Assembly: GCF_003625485.1 (NCBI RefSeq)
Contig: NZ_RAIR01000001.1
Coordinates: 186,001 to 250,000 of the forward strand
Length of the DNA stretch: 64,000 nt
Direction of reading: 5' to 3'
DNA from: Butyrivibrio sp. CB08
Lineage (GTDB): Bacteria; Bacillota; Clostridia; Lachnospirales; Lachnospiraceae
The notes below the pieces were generated by a model. That model made no database searches and had not been told where the DNA came from. It saw nothing but the letters and a program-made list of their open reading frames with translations. The position numbers and the translations under genes were made by a program. This document shows, one piece after another, positions 38,605 to 46,792 of this stretch. Every line of letters starts with the position of its first letter. Position 1 is the stretch's first letter.

Positions 38605-40231
38605 ACGTGACTGGTATAAAGAGATGAGCTTCTACCAGATCTGGGTAAGAAGCTTTGCAGATGGAAACGGAGACGGGATTGGAGACCTCTACGGCGTCTA
38701 TGACAAGCTTGAGTACGTTAAGTCCCTTGGCGTAGATGGAATCTGGTTCTCGCCAATCTACCCATCCCCTAATGCTGATTTTGGCTATGATATTTCGGAC
38801 TACAAGGACATCCATCCTGATTTTGGAGATCTGGACCAGTTTAAGAAGGTCCTTAAAAAGGCCCATGAGCTGGGACTTAAGGTCATAATGGACCTTGTTG
38901 TAAACCACACTTCAGACGAGCATCCATGGTTTATTGAGAGCAGAAAGGGGAAGGATAACCCCTACAGCGATTACTATATCTGGCGTGATAAGCCAAACAA
39001 CTGGGACAGCCTCTTTGAGGGCAAAGCCTGGGAGTATGATGAACAAAGAGGTCAGTACTACCTCCATATCTTTGCCAAAAAGCAGCCGGACCTTAACATG
39101 GATAATCCAAAGGTCAGAGAAGAAGTAAAGGATATCATGCGCTTCTGGCTGGATATGGGAGTTGACGGCTTCAGGGAAGACGTTATCAACTTCATATCAA
39201 AGAGAGAAGGCCTTCCAAACGGACTTCCAATCCTTCCTGCAGCCAAGGGTATGTCCCATTACAAGGACGGCCCTCACATTCACGAGTACCTGTCTGAGTT
39301 TAGGAAGGTCTGCGAAGAGTATGACTGCTTCCAGCTTGGGGAAGGCCCAATGACTACGGTTAAGTCTGCCATGAACTATCTGACAGGGCCAACAAAGTCC
39401 CTGGATATGATGTTCTCTTTTGACCACATGATGGCTGACTGCTTTATGACAGAGTATATGCACAGGCCATTTTCACTGGTGAAGCTCAAAAAAGCTCTGA
39501 CCAAGTGGCAGAAGGCTCTTGAGGGAAAGGGCTGGAATGCCCTCTATATGGAGAACCACGACCACCCAAGGATCATCAGCAGATATGGAAGCGAACATTT
39601 ATGGAGAGAGTCAGGAACCATGCTGGCTGCCTGCTACATCTTCCTTCAGGGTACTCCTTTTGTGTACCAGGGGCAGGAGATTGGCATGACCAACATAAGG
39701 CTCATGTCAATTGACCAGTATGTTGATGTTTCCTCCATCACCAACTATCACACCTATCACCTAAAAGAGGACCCTGAGAGGCGTCTTCACAGGATACATT
39801 TATCCAGCAGGGATTCAGCCAGGACTCCTATGCAGTGGAATCCAGGCGCAAATGCGGGATTCTCAAATGTTAAGCCATGGTTCTACGTTAATCCAAACTA
39901 CAAGAGGGTTAATGTGGAAAGCGAGGAAAAAGATCCCGCCAGCATCCTGAATTTTTACAGAAAGTGCCTGAGCCTTAGAAAGAGCTCTAAGACCCTTCTA
40001 TATGGTACCTACAACGAGTTTTACCCAAAGAACCCCAATATATACATGTATGAAAGGTGTCTTGATGACGAGGCTTATCTTGTCATATGCTCTTTTTCAA
40101 GACTTCCTGTTAAACCCAAAAAGCCGGAGAAATTTAGGGGCAAGAGAGGCGAGCTTGTGCTTTGCAACTACGAGCAGACCCATAAGCTCTTCAGGCCTTT
40201 TGAGACGAGAGTATACAGATACAAACTCTGA
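38588..40231 (+). CDS. GH13 alpha-glucosidase (oligo-1,6-glucosidase type)
   Basis: 547 residues, no signal peptide, so cytoplasmic. The four conserved GH13 regions are visible: DLVVNHTSDEHPWF, GFREDVINFISK with the nucleophile Asp, QLGEGPMTT with the acid Glu, and MENHDHPRII with the stabilising Asp. The N-terminal YQIWVRSFADGNGDGIGD calcium-type loop fits oligo-1,6-glucosidases and trehalose-6-phosphate hydrolases. It probably cuts isomalto- or malto-oligosaccharides. Confidence 0.9.
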   Translation: MEQTSKRDWYKEMSFYQIWVRSFADGNGDGIGDLYGVYDKLEYVKSLGVDGIWFSPIYPSPNADFGYDISDYKDIHPDFGDLDQFKKVLKKAHELGLKVIMDLVVNHTSDEHPWFIESRKGKDNPYSDYYIWRDKPNNWDSLFEGKAWEYDEQRGQYYLHIFAKKQPDLNMDNPKVREEVKDIMRFWLDMGVDGFREDVINFISKREGLPNGLPILPAAKGMSHYKDGPHIHEYLSEFRKVCEEYDCFQLGEGPMTTVKSAMNYLTGPTKSLDMMFSFDHMMADCFMTEYMHRPFSLVKLKKALTKWQKALEGKGWNALYMENHDHPRIISRYGSEHLWRESGTMLAACYIFLQGTPFVYQGQEIGMTNIRLMSIDQYVDVSSITNYHTYHLKEDPERRLHRIHLSSRDSARTPMQWNPGANAGFSNVKPWFYVNPNYKRVNVESEEKDPASILNFYRKCLSLRKSSKTLLYGTYNEFYPKNPNIYMYERCLDDEAYLVICSFSRLPVKPKKPEKFRGKRGELVLCNYEQTHKLFRPFETRVYRYKL

Positions 40232-40320
40232 CAGTCACCTTGTTTCCGGACTTATAAAAATAAAGGAGTTATCCTAAAGAAAATAGTTCAATTAACCGAT
40301 TTATTATAACAGCCGCAGGA

Positions 40321-40348
40321 TTTACATTCTGCAGGTAAGTGTTATAAT
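40321..40348 (+). promoter_or_regulatory. Promoter of the XRE-VirD4-ClpP locus
   Basis: TTTACA, 16 bases, TATAAT. Transcription should start near 40355, leaving an untranslated leader of about 150 bases. Confidence 0.6.
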
Positions 40349-40390
40349 ATCCTTTACCGAAAAACTTAATAACGAAAAACCAAATATAAC

Positions 40391-40480
40391 ACAGCCTTGC
40401 ATCCTTTAGAGGCAGCGGTGCCAAATGCCCCACGGGCAGAGGATGATGTAACCGATGGTAGCTGGTAGCAACTGGTAATT
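40391..40480 (+). ncRNA. Possible structured leader RNA upstream of the XRE gene
   Basis: The leader can fold into a three-way junction: outer stem CATCCT (40400-40405) with AGGATG (40440-40445), an inner hairpin GGCA-GCGG-TGCC, and a GC-rich hairpin TGCCC-CAC-GGGCA. A purine-rich tail with tandem TGGTAGC repeats (40456-40469) runs on to the ribosome site. I do not recognise it as a known riboswitch. It may be a regulatory leader or a small RNA. Confidence 0.45.
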
Positions 40481-40505
40481 ATCACTTTACACAAGGAGGC
40501 AAATT

Positions 40506-40784
40506 ATGTTTGATAGCTATTCAGTAAGAATCGACCTTCCTGCAACAGGGAACAAGATCAAGGAGCTTCGGTACTCCAACAACTATACTGTAGCCCAGCT
40601 GGCAGAAATACTACACAGCTCGGAAAACGCTATCTTCAGATGGCAGCGCGGAGACTGCCTGCCGTCACTGGACAACTTAATAATCCTAAGCACAATATTC
40701 CATACAACAATGGATGACATCATTCAAATAGAGGGGAGGGGCGATGAGCCCCTTCTTCCTTTTTGTCTAAAAGTACAGATCTAA
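40506..40784 (+). CDS. Small XRE-type helix-turn-helix protein
   Basis: 92 residues. Residues 14-75 fit an XRE/Cro DNA-binding domain: NKIKELRYSNNYTVAQLAEILHSS, then IFRWQRGDCLPSLDNLIILS. A strong AAGGAGG precedes the ATG. The 17-residue tail after it has no known domain. It is the first gene after the structured leader and lies 118 bases before the VirD4-like gene, so it is the likely local regulator. Confidence 0.78.
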   Translation: MFDSYSVRIDLPATGNKIKELRYSNNYTVAQLAEILHSSENAIFRWQRGDCLPSLDNLIILSTIFHTTMDDIIQIEGRGDEPLLPFCLKVQI

Positions 40785-40814
40785 GGCGTTTCGCCATACT
40801 AAACTTCAGCGTCA

Positions 40815-40843
40815 TTTTCACTTTATTCCCATTTCGCTATCAT
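40815..40843 (+). promoter_or_regulatory. Possible second promoter before the VirD4-like gene
   Basis: TTTTCA, 17 bases, TATCAT. The -10 lies inside a short GCTATCATAGC palindrome that could be an operator for the XRE protein. Confidence 0.35.
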
Positions 40844-40902
40844 AGCATTTGAAAAGAATTGAATATGAAAAGAACTAAACCAGGGAAGGAGGTTGCTAAC
40901 CA

Positions 40903-42252
40903 ATGCAAAAACAAAGCAACATGATTCTGGGGAAGGACAGGGTGTACAGTCTTGACACCTACTCCACCAAAAGAAACAACAACGTCCTTGTGGTCGGCGC
41001 ATCTGGCGCAGGAAAGACCAGGGGAATAGTAAGTCCCAACCTGATGGAAGCCACTGGCAGCTACATTGTTTCAGACCCGAAGGGGAGCCTCTATGGCAAG
41101 TACAAAAAGTACCTTGAGGAGAGAGGCTACGAAGTTAAGAAGCTTGATTTCACGGACCCACTTAATTCAGTTCACTACAACTTCTTAAGCTACATTAAGG
41201 AGCCAAAAGACATAATCAAGGCCGCCCACATGCTGGCCTACGAAGAAAATACTACCCAGGATCCCTTTTGGGATCACAGCGCGGCCATGCTGCTGTCATC
41301 GCTCATAGCCTACTGCATCGAGAACCTCAACGAAGATGAGCAGAACTTCAGGAGTATTGAAAAGCTCCTGCAGCAGGCAAGAAGAAGCGGTTACGCTTCG
41401 GATGACGACAGTGTTTTAGACAGAATGATGTCAGCCCATGAAAGGAGGTATCCAGACAGCTGGGCCACCAGACAGTACAGAAATGTAGCTGTAGCCCCAG
41501 AGAGAACCTTCAACTCAATACTTATCACCCTTACCTCAAAGATAAGGAACTTCAACTCCCAGGAGCTTACAGAGATGATGAGCTGCGACGATGTGAACAT
41601 CGCTTCCATCGGACAAAAAAAGACAGCCCTCTTTGTGGTAGTAAGTGACAACGACAGGTCCATGGACAACCTGGCAAATCTCTTTTTCACCCAGGCCATG
41701 AACGAGCTGTGCAGGTACGCAGACAAGGAGTGCAAGGACTTTAAACTCCCAGTTCCAGTAAGGTTCATCCTTGATGACTTTGCTACCAACTGCCGCATTG
41801 ATGAGTTCCCAAGGATGATAGCTTCAATAAGGTCAAGGGGCATATCAGCAATGCTGATGATACAGGCAGAAGCGCAGCTCCTTGATTCCTACGGGGCAGA
41901 CGGGCGCACCATCATAGGTAACTGCGACACCTACGTATACATGGGAGGAACGGATGTTGAAACCGCCAAGGCTGTGGCTGAGAGGTGCGATGTACCTGTA
42001 AAGAAGATACTGAACATGCCCGTTGGGACCAACGTAATATTCAGAAGGGGAGAGGAACCCATCTGGGGAAAAATCCTCGACCTTGATACCTACGAGGAAT
42101 CCTCAAACTTTGAGAGCAAATCTTTCAAAGAAGTAAAAATAAGGGATGACAAACCTCTTCGCAGCAAGCTTCTTGGAAAGGAAAGATGCAGACCAGTTTC
42201 AAGCAGAGTAAAGGAGGACAAATATGAATATCACATGGACACCTTCTGTTGA
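40903..42252 (+). CDS. VirD4/TraG-family ATPase without membrane domain
   Basis: 449 residues. Type IV coupling protein core: Walker A GASGAGKT at 32-39, the SDPKGSLYGKY segment that follows it in VirD4/TraG proteins, and Walker B FILDDFA near residue 290 with Asp where LDEFA is usual. IASIRSRGISAMLMIQAEAQL is the conserved sensor helix. The N-terminal membrane helices of true coupling proteins are missing, so it should be a soluble ring ATPase. No relaxase, VirB4, integrase or other transfer gene is nearby. Its last 29 bases overlap a ClpP-type protease gene, which suggests tight co-expression. AGGAGG lies ten bases before the ATG. Confidence 0.85.
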   Translation: MQKQSNMILGKDRVYSLDTYSTKRNNNVLVVGASGAGKTRGIVSPNLMEATGSYIVSDPKGSLYGKYKKYLEERGYEVKKLDFTDPLNSVHYNFLSYIKEPKDIIKAAHMLAYEENTTQDPFWDHSAAMLLSSLIAYCIENLNEDEQNFRSIEKLLQQARRSGYASDDDSVLDRMMSAHERRYPDSWATRQYRNVAVAPERTFNSILITLTSKIRNFNSQELTEMMSCDDVNIASIGQKKTALFVVVSDNDRSMDNLANLFFTQAMNELCRYADKECKDFKLPVPVRFILDDFATNCRIDEFPRMIASIRSRGISAMLMIQAEAQLLDSYGADGRTIIGNCDTYVYMGGTDVETAKAVAERCDVPVKKILNMPVGTNVIFRRGEEPIWGKILDLDTYEESSNFESKSFKEVKIRDDKPLRSKLLGKERCRPVSSRVKEDKYEYHMDTFC

Positions 42253-42817
42253 GGTTGAAAGTGCACACGGAGTCAGGGAGGTGTCTCTTAGAACGAGACA
42301 CCTCATGGACAGAAAACTCTTCCTTACGGGGGAGATAAACGAAGATATGGCCAACGACTTTTTTTCCCAGCTTATGTACCTTGAAAAAGAAAATAGCGAC
42401 CCAGTAGCAATCTACATCAACAGCCCAGGGGGCGAAGTAAACGCGGGGCTCTTTATCTACGACGCCATACAGTGCAGCAGTTTGGAGATCAACCTGGTAT
42501 GCACTGGTATCTCAGCAAGCATGGCGGCCATCATCCTTGCTGGAGGCAGGAAGGGCCACAGATATATCCTTAAGCACAGCAAGGTCATGATCCATGAACC
42601 TCTGATATCAGGCGGAGTTGGCGGCTCTGCCACTTCAATAAAGAATATCTCCGACAAGATCCTTGAGACCAGGTCCATTGTAAATGGAATCCTCTCAGAG
42701 CACACAGGAAAGACCCTGGAGGAGATAAATGATGCAACAAGTTACGACAACTACATGAACGCAGAGGAAGCTATAGACTTTGGAATCTGCGACGAGGTCG
42801 TTAGCTCTTTTGCCTGA
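42224..42817 (+). CDS. ClpP-type serine protease linked to a VirD4-like ATPase
   Basis: 197 residues, the size of ClpP. Catalytic triad S99 (GISASMAA), H124 (VMIHEP) and D175 (SYDNYMNAEEA) is intact, as are INSPGG and the GGVGGSA strand-turn region after the His. ClpP normally forms a 14-subunit chamber fed by ClpX or ClpA. Neither is here. Instead the gene overlaps the VirD4-like ATPase gene by 29 bases (AAAGGAGG is inside that gene). It is divergent from housekeeping ClpP and closer in look to the prophage/TepA-like branch. A terminator follows. Confidence 0.88.
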   Translation: MNITWTPSVEVESAHGVREVSLRTRHLMDRKLFLTGEINEDMANDFFSQLMYLEKENSDPVAIYINSPGGEVNAGLFIYDAIQCSSLEINLVCTGISASMAAIILAGGRKGHRYILKHSKVMIHEPLISGGVGGSATSIKNISDKILETRSIVNGILSEHTGKTLEEINDATSYDNYMNAEEAIDFGICDEVVSSFA

Positions 42818-42828
42818 AAAAAGCTTTG

Positions 42829-42856
42829 AAAGGGGTACTGCAAAGTGCCCCTTTTT
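42829..42856 (+). terminator. Terminator of the VirD4-ClpP operon
   Basis: Stem AAAGGGGTACT / AGTGCCCCTTT with a GCAA loop and trailing TT, one U-G pair. It isolates the downstream CARF gene. Confidence 0.85.
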
Positions 42857-42861
42857 GCGTA

Positions 42862-42867
42862 TATAAT
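42862..42867 (+). promoter_or_regulatory. -10 element of the CARF gene
   Basis: TATAAT immediately after the terminator. The -35 region falls in the terminator hairpin and is not a good match, so the promoter is only partly supported. The leader would be about 27 bases. Confidence 0.45.
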
Positions 42868-42900
42868 GGTATTACCAAGATATTTGCAGGAGGGTTTTAT

Positions 42901-44070
42901 ATGGTTGTCAATTTCGAGTTCCTTTGCGATGAGAGTATTGAAAATGTAATTACCTGTTTGCATTATCAAGTTGATAAGGTCGTGTTTTTTGGCTATTACG
43001 AGACTATCGTAAAGCTGAAGGATCAGACCAAGAACTTCCTGAAAAAGTATTGCGGTGTAAAGGACGTTATCTTTTTGCCGCTGTCTGAAAAGGATCTGCC
43101 ATCTATCCTTGAGGGGATGAGAAAAGAGATCATCCATGAAAGTAGCGGGAAATCAAAGCTCTTTTTCGATATCACAGGTGGTGAAGGGCTTTTGCTGGTA
43201 GCCTTTGGAATGCTGGCAAAAGAGCTGAATGTCCCAATTCACATGTTTGATGTGGAAAAGGACAAACTTATAGAGCTTGATGAGGGGGCTGAGAGAAGCA
43301 TCAGTAAAGATGTAAGTCCTCAGACTGTGGAGCTTGATCTTGACAGCTACGTTGAGATGTATGGTGCTACCATCAATTATCGTATGCAGAAAGATATCAA
43401 AAAGGACCTGGGTCCGGAGTTTAAGGCGGATTTTGAAAAGGTCTTCAAAATAGCAAAAAAGTATGATCCGTACTGGAATGCATTCACCAATTTTATTACA
43501 TCAAAAATGAAGGTCTCTGAGGATCTCTGGGTGGATGCAAGCGACGAGTTTGTTATAAATGAGCTTCAGCAGAGGGGAGGAAAGTTTAACAACACCAGTA
43601 TCCTGGAGGAAATTCTTGATGTTCTTTATAAGGAAGGGCTGATCCTTGATCTTGAGCATGGCAGAAGATACAGGTTCAGATTTAAGAATCCGGAAGTAAA
43701 AGACTGCATCAAAGATACTGGAAGTCCCTTTGAACTTCATGTCTATCATGAGGAAAAGGCTTTGCATAAAGACTGCCGTGTAGGTGTCCATATTGACTGG
43801 GATGGAGTGCTCCATGAAACAAATGGAGATGATGTATTCAATGAGATAGATGTGCTGGCGATTGACGGAATAATCCCGATATTTATCTCCTGCAAAAGTG
43901 GTAATCTCAACAATCATGAAAAACTCAGCGCACTCTATGAAATTGATACAGTTGCCGGCAGGCTTGGGGGCAGACATGCCAAAAAGAAGCTTGTTGTCAG
44001 CCGCGAGTTCGGAGAAGTTTACGAAGAACGCGCTGCGGATATGGGCATAGAAGTAGAGATAGCAAAATAA
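42901..44070 (+). CDS. CARF-domain protein of the DUF1887 / Card1 (Can2) type
   Basis: 389 residues from the ATG at 42901, which has AGGAGGG six bases upstream. Residues 1-130 form a CARF-like Rossmann fold, with the ligand-loop motif FFDITGGEGLLLVAF. A winged-helix-like middle (about 200-280) is followed by a PD-(D/E)xK nuclease fold: NEIDVLAIDG (D317) and PIFISCKSGN (K332). The usual Glu two before the Lys is Ser330, so catalysis is uncertain. Card1/Can2 proteins are DNA/RNA nickases switched on by cyclic tetra-adenylate in type III CRISPR. No CRISPR or Cas10 gene lies in this window. It has its own transcription signals. Confidence 0.82.
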   Translation: MVVNFEFLCDESIENVITCLHYQVDKVVFFGYYETIVKLKDQTKNFLKKYCGVKDVIFLPLSEKDLPSILEGMRKEIIHESSGKSKLFFDITGGEGLLLVAFGMLAKELNVPIHMFDVEKDKLIELDEGAERSISKDVSPQTVELDLDSYVEMYGATINYRMQKDIKKDLGPEFKADFEKVFKIAKKYDPYWNAFTNFITSKMKVSEDLWVDASDEFVINELQQRGGKFNNTSILEEILDVLYKEGLILDLEHGRRYRFRFKNPEVKDCIKDTGSPFELHVYHEEKALHKDCRVGVHIDWDGVLHETNGDDVFNEIDVLAIDGIIPIFISCKSGNLNNHEKLSALYEIDTVAGRLGGRHAKKKLVVSREFGEVYEERAADMGIEVEIAK

Positions 44071-44081
44071 ATACACAGCAA

Positions 44082-44130
44082 AAAACAAGGTGCCTTCCTC
44101 CCCAGGAAGACACCTTGTTTTTCTTTTTTC
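44082..44130. terminator. Bidirectional terminator between CARF and lipoprotein genes
   Basis: An 18-bp stem AAAACAAGGTGCCTTCCT / AGGAAGACACCTTGTTTT (one mismatch), loop of about four C/T, then TTCTTTTTT. Confidence 0.9.
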
Positions 44131-44151
44131 CTCATAACAAATTCAATTTGC

Positions 44152-44688
44152 TCAGCCACCAAGAGTAGTGTTTACAAACGCTCTGGCTACACCTTCGTCA
44201 AGCTCTACTGCATCGTAAACAGTTCCCTCGCTGTCAACGATGATGCCTGTCTTAAGGTCTTCATTAAAGTAGTAGCCGTACTCTTTTTCTCCGCCAATAA
44301 GCTTGGCGTAAGTCTTGCCATCAGCAGTTGTGGTTTCCTCTGTTGTCCACATGCCATAGTCAAGATGGCCGTCTTCTACGTAGATGTAGATAAGATCGCC
44401 CTGGTCATTTCTGAACATTGCGACGTCGATGTCCTTAGCAGCGCCATCTGCTGTCTTAAGTCCGCCCATAAATGTAAGGGTGTCCTGAACAGCCTGAATC
44501 TGCTCCTCAAGGCTCATCATACCTTCGTCCTCGTCTGCAGCTTCCTGAGCCACATCAGCAGTTTCTAAAGCTGCTTCCTGTGTGTTAGCGGAAGCACTAG
44601 TAGCACTCTTTCCACAGGCAACCAGCACTGCGAAAATGGATGCCACAGTAAGGCCTGCAAGCACCTTGTTTATCACATCAGTTTTCAT
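44152..44688 (-). CDS. Small lipoprotein of unknown function
   Basis: 178 residues from the ATG at 44688, chosen for AGGAG seven bases upstream. Type II signal peptide with lipobox VLVAC, an Ala/Glu/Asp-rich tether, then a compact beta-rich domain (LIYIYVEDGHLDYGMW, YAKLIGGEKEYGYYF). I do not recognise the family. It stands alone with its own terminator; no partner is evident. Confidence 0.75.
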   Translation of the reverse strand: MKTDVINKVLAGLTVASIFAVLVACGKSATSASANTQEAALETADVAQEAADEDEGMMSLEEQIQAVQDTLTFMGGLKTADGAAKDIDVAMFRNDQGDLIYIYVEDGHLDYGMWTTEETTTADGKTYAKLIGGEKEYGYYFNEDLKTGIIVDSEGTVYDAVELDEGVARAFVNTTLGG

Positions 44689-44865
44689 AACATCTCCTCC
44701 CTCAAAGAGTTGTTTTGTACAACCAATTTTGAATTCTAGCACTAGATTTTGTGGCTGTATATATGACTGACCAAATATTTAGAGAAAGTTTATAAATGGT
44801 TTAAAGAATGTTTCTTAGCAATTTTTGCAATGTTATAAAAAAGAGGACATGCTAGAATGATTATG

Positions 44866-44879
44866 TGAAAGCACTTACA
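44866..44879. promoter_or_regulatory. cre-like site upstream of the uronate operon
   Basis: TGAAAGCACTTACA fits the CcpA cre consensus TGWNANCGNTNWCA except for A in place of the central G. It lies about 105 bases before kduI, fitting carbon catabolite control. A uronate-specific repressor site is an alternative. Confidence 0.35.
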
Positions 44880-44984
44880 TTAGTCAAGATTTGCAACTTT
44901 TTGACCTAAAAATGAAGTGAAATTGAATATTGTTTACATTATGATGATAGTGGTTTAATAAGATTTCATGTATTGGAGGTAGTT

Positions 44985-45848
44985 ATGGAACTTAGAACAG
45001 CATGTTCACCCAAGGACGAGAAGTACTATGACACCAAGAGACTCAGAGAAGAATTCTTAATTGATGATCTGTTTCAGCCAGATGACATCAAGCTTGTGTA
45101 CAGCCACATCGACAGGATCATAACAGGATCTGCAGTTCCAGTTAACAAGGAACTTAAGCTTACAGCAGGAGATGAGCTTCGCGCTGAGTATTTCCTTCAG
45201 AGAAGGGAAATGGGTGTTATCAATATCGGTGGAGATGGAATTATCACCATTGATGGCAAGAAGTACGAGGTTGAGTACAAGCAGGGTATGTACATAGGAA
45301 TGGGAGCAAGAGATATCTCTTTTGCCAGCAAGGATTCCGCAAAGCCTGCCAAGTTCTACATCAACAGCGCACCTGCCCACAAGACATATCCAACTGTTCT
45401 CATTAAGAGAGAGGGAACACCTTCTGAGGACGTTGTCATCATCAAGGATGAGAACAAGAAGGAGCTGGGAAGCCTTGAGCAGGCCAACCACAGAGTCATC
45501 AACAAGTACATCCTTCCAGGACAGGTTGAGACCTGCCAGCTGGAGATGGGTATGACTGAGCTTAAGCCAGGAAGCGTATGGAATACAATGCCATGCCACA
45601 CCCACGACCGCAGAATGGAAGTTTATCTGTACTTTGATATTCCTGAGGATGCTCTCGTAATGCACTTTATGGGAGAGCCTACAGAGACAAGACACATCAT
45701 CATGAGAAACGAGCAGGCAGTCATCAGCCCAAGCTGGTCAATCCACTCGGGCTGCGGAACACAGGCTTATACCTTTATCTGGGGAATGGTTGGAGAGAAC
45801 CAGGACTTCGATGACATGGACGACTGTGCAATGACAGATCTTCTCTAA
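44985..45848 (+). CDS. kduI: 5-dehydro-4-deoxy-D-glucuronate isomerase
   Basis: 287 residues, cupin fold. The metal site CHTHDRRMEVYLYF holds the His and Glu ligands; FGGAC-type sugar loops are replaced by LGSLEQANHRVIN as in the family. It converts 5-keto-4-deoxyuronate (from pectin or glycosaminoglycan fragments) to 2,5-diketo-3-deoxygluconate. GGAGG stands five bases before the ATG at 44985. First of four genes kduI-kduD-kdgA-kdgK. Confidence 0.94.
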   Translation: MELRTACSPKDEKYYDTKRLREEFLIDDLFQPDDIKLVYSHIDRIITGSAVPVNKELKLTAGDELRAEYFLQRREMGVINIGGDGIITIDGKKYEVEYKQGMYIGMGARDISFASKDSAKPAKFYINSAPAHKTYPTVLIKREGTPSEDVVIIKDENKKELGSLEQANHRVINKYILPGQVETCQLEMGMTELKPGSVWNTMPCHTHDRRMEVYLYFDIPEDALVMHFMGEPTETRHIIMRNEQAVISPSWSIHSGCGTQAYTFIWGMVGENQDFDDMDDCAMTDLL

Positions 45849-45897
45849 TATAAACAAAACACTATTATTCAATTTTTCAATTTCAGGAGGGTTAAAA

Positions 45898-46755
45898 ATG
45901 GGAGACTTTTTAAAGAACTTTTCACTTGAAGGCAAGGTAGCATGGATCACAGGCGCATCTTACGGCCTTGGACTTGCTTATGCAGTAGCTTACGCTGAGT
46001 CAGGAGCCAAGATTGTATTTAACGATATCAATCAGGAGCTTGTTGACAAGGGCCTTGCAGAGTACAAAAAGCGCGGCATCGAAGCTTACGGTGCTGTTTG
46101 CGACGTAACAAAAGAAGACCAGGTTGTTAAGTTTGTAGCTGACGCTGAGAAGGCAGTTGGCGGTACAATTGACATCCTTGTTAATAACGCTGGTATCATC
46201 AAGAGAATTCCTATGACTGAGATGACAGTTGAGCAGTGGCAGCAGGTTATCGATGTAGATCTTACAGGTCCTTTCATCTGCTCTAAGGCTGTTCTTCCAG
46301 CAATGATCAAGAAGGGATCAGGCAAGATCATCAACGCATGTTCAATGATGTCTGAGTTTGGCCGTGAGACAGTTTCTGCTTATGCAGCAGCTAAGGGCGG
46401 ACTTAAGATGCTCACAAGAAACATCTGCTCTGAGTATGGTCAGTATAACATCCAGTGCAACGCCATTGGACCTGGCTACATTGCAACACCTCAGACAGCA
46501 CCTCTTCGTGAGAAGCAGCCTGATGGATCAATGCATCCATTTGACAGATTCATCCGTTCCAAGACACCTGCACAGAGATGGGGCAAGACTGAGGACCTTA
46601 TGGGCCTTGCAGTATTCCTTGCATCACCAGCATCTGACTTCATCAATGGTCAGGTAGTTTACATCGACGGTGGTATTTCAGCTTACATCGGACAGGATCC
46701 TAACAACCTTGATCCTTCCAAGTTCACAGATATTGATGAGAACGAAGCACAGTAA
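45898..46755 (+). CDS. kduD: 2-dehydro-3-deoxy-D-gluconate 5-dehydrogenase (SDR family)
   Basis: 285 residues. Rossmann motif TGASYGLGLAYA, NNAG at strand four, and the catalytic Ser-Tyr-Lys set in CSMMSEFGRE and YAAAKGG. It reduces 2,5-diketo-3-deoxygluconate to KDG with NADH. AGGAGGG precedes the ATG. The position right after kduI supports the assignment over generic gluconate 5-dehydrogenase. Confidence 0.92.
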   Translation: MGDFLKNFSLEGKVAWITGASYGLGLAYAVAYAESGAKIVFNDINQELVDKGLAEYKKRGIEAYGAVCDVTKEDQVVKFVADAEKAVGGTIDILVNNAGIIKRIPMTEMTVEQWQQVIDVDLTGPFICSKAVLPAMIKKGSGKIINACSMMSEFGRETVSAYAAAKGGLKMLTRNICSEYGQYNIQCNAIGPGYIATPQTAPLREKQPDGSMHPFDRFIRSKTPAQRWGKTEDLMGLAVFLASPASDFINGQVVYIDGGISAYIGQDPNNLDPSKFTDIDENEAQ

Positions 46756-46792
46756 TTAAATTTAAATAGTTATAAAAGGAAAGGTAATAACA

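Noticed and set aside
40391..40480. Known riboswitch (T-box, THF, c-di-GMP, fluoride)
   Set aside because: None of the conserved cores I know for these classes appear; kept only as an unassigned structured leader.
40903..42252. Evidence for an integrated conjugative element
   Set aside because: No relaxase, VirB4, integrase, att repeats or other mobility genes are present; flanking genes are ordinary metabolism and the ATPase lacks membrane helices.
42826..42900. N-terminal extension of the CARF protein
   Set aside because: It would be encoded by the terminator and -10 element; the ATG at 42901 has a strong ribosome site.
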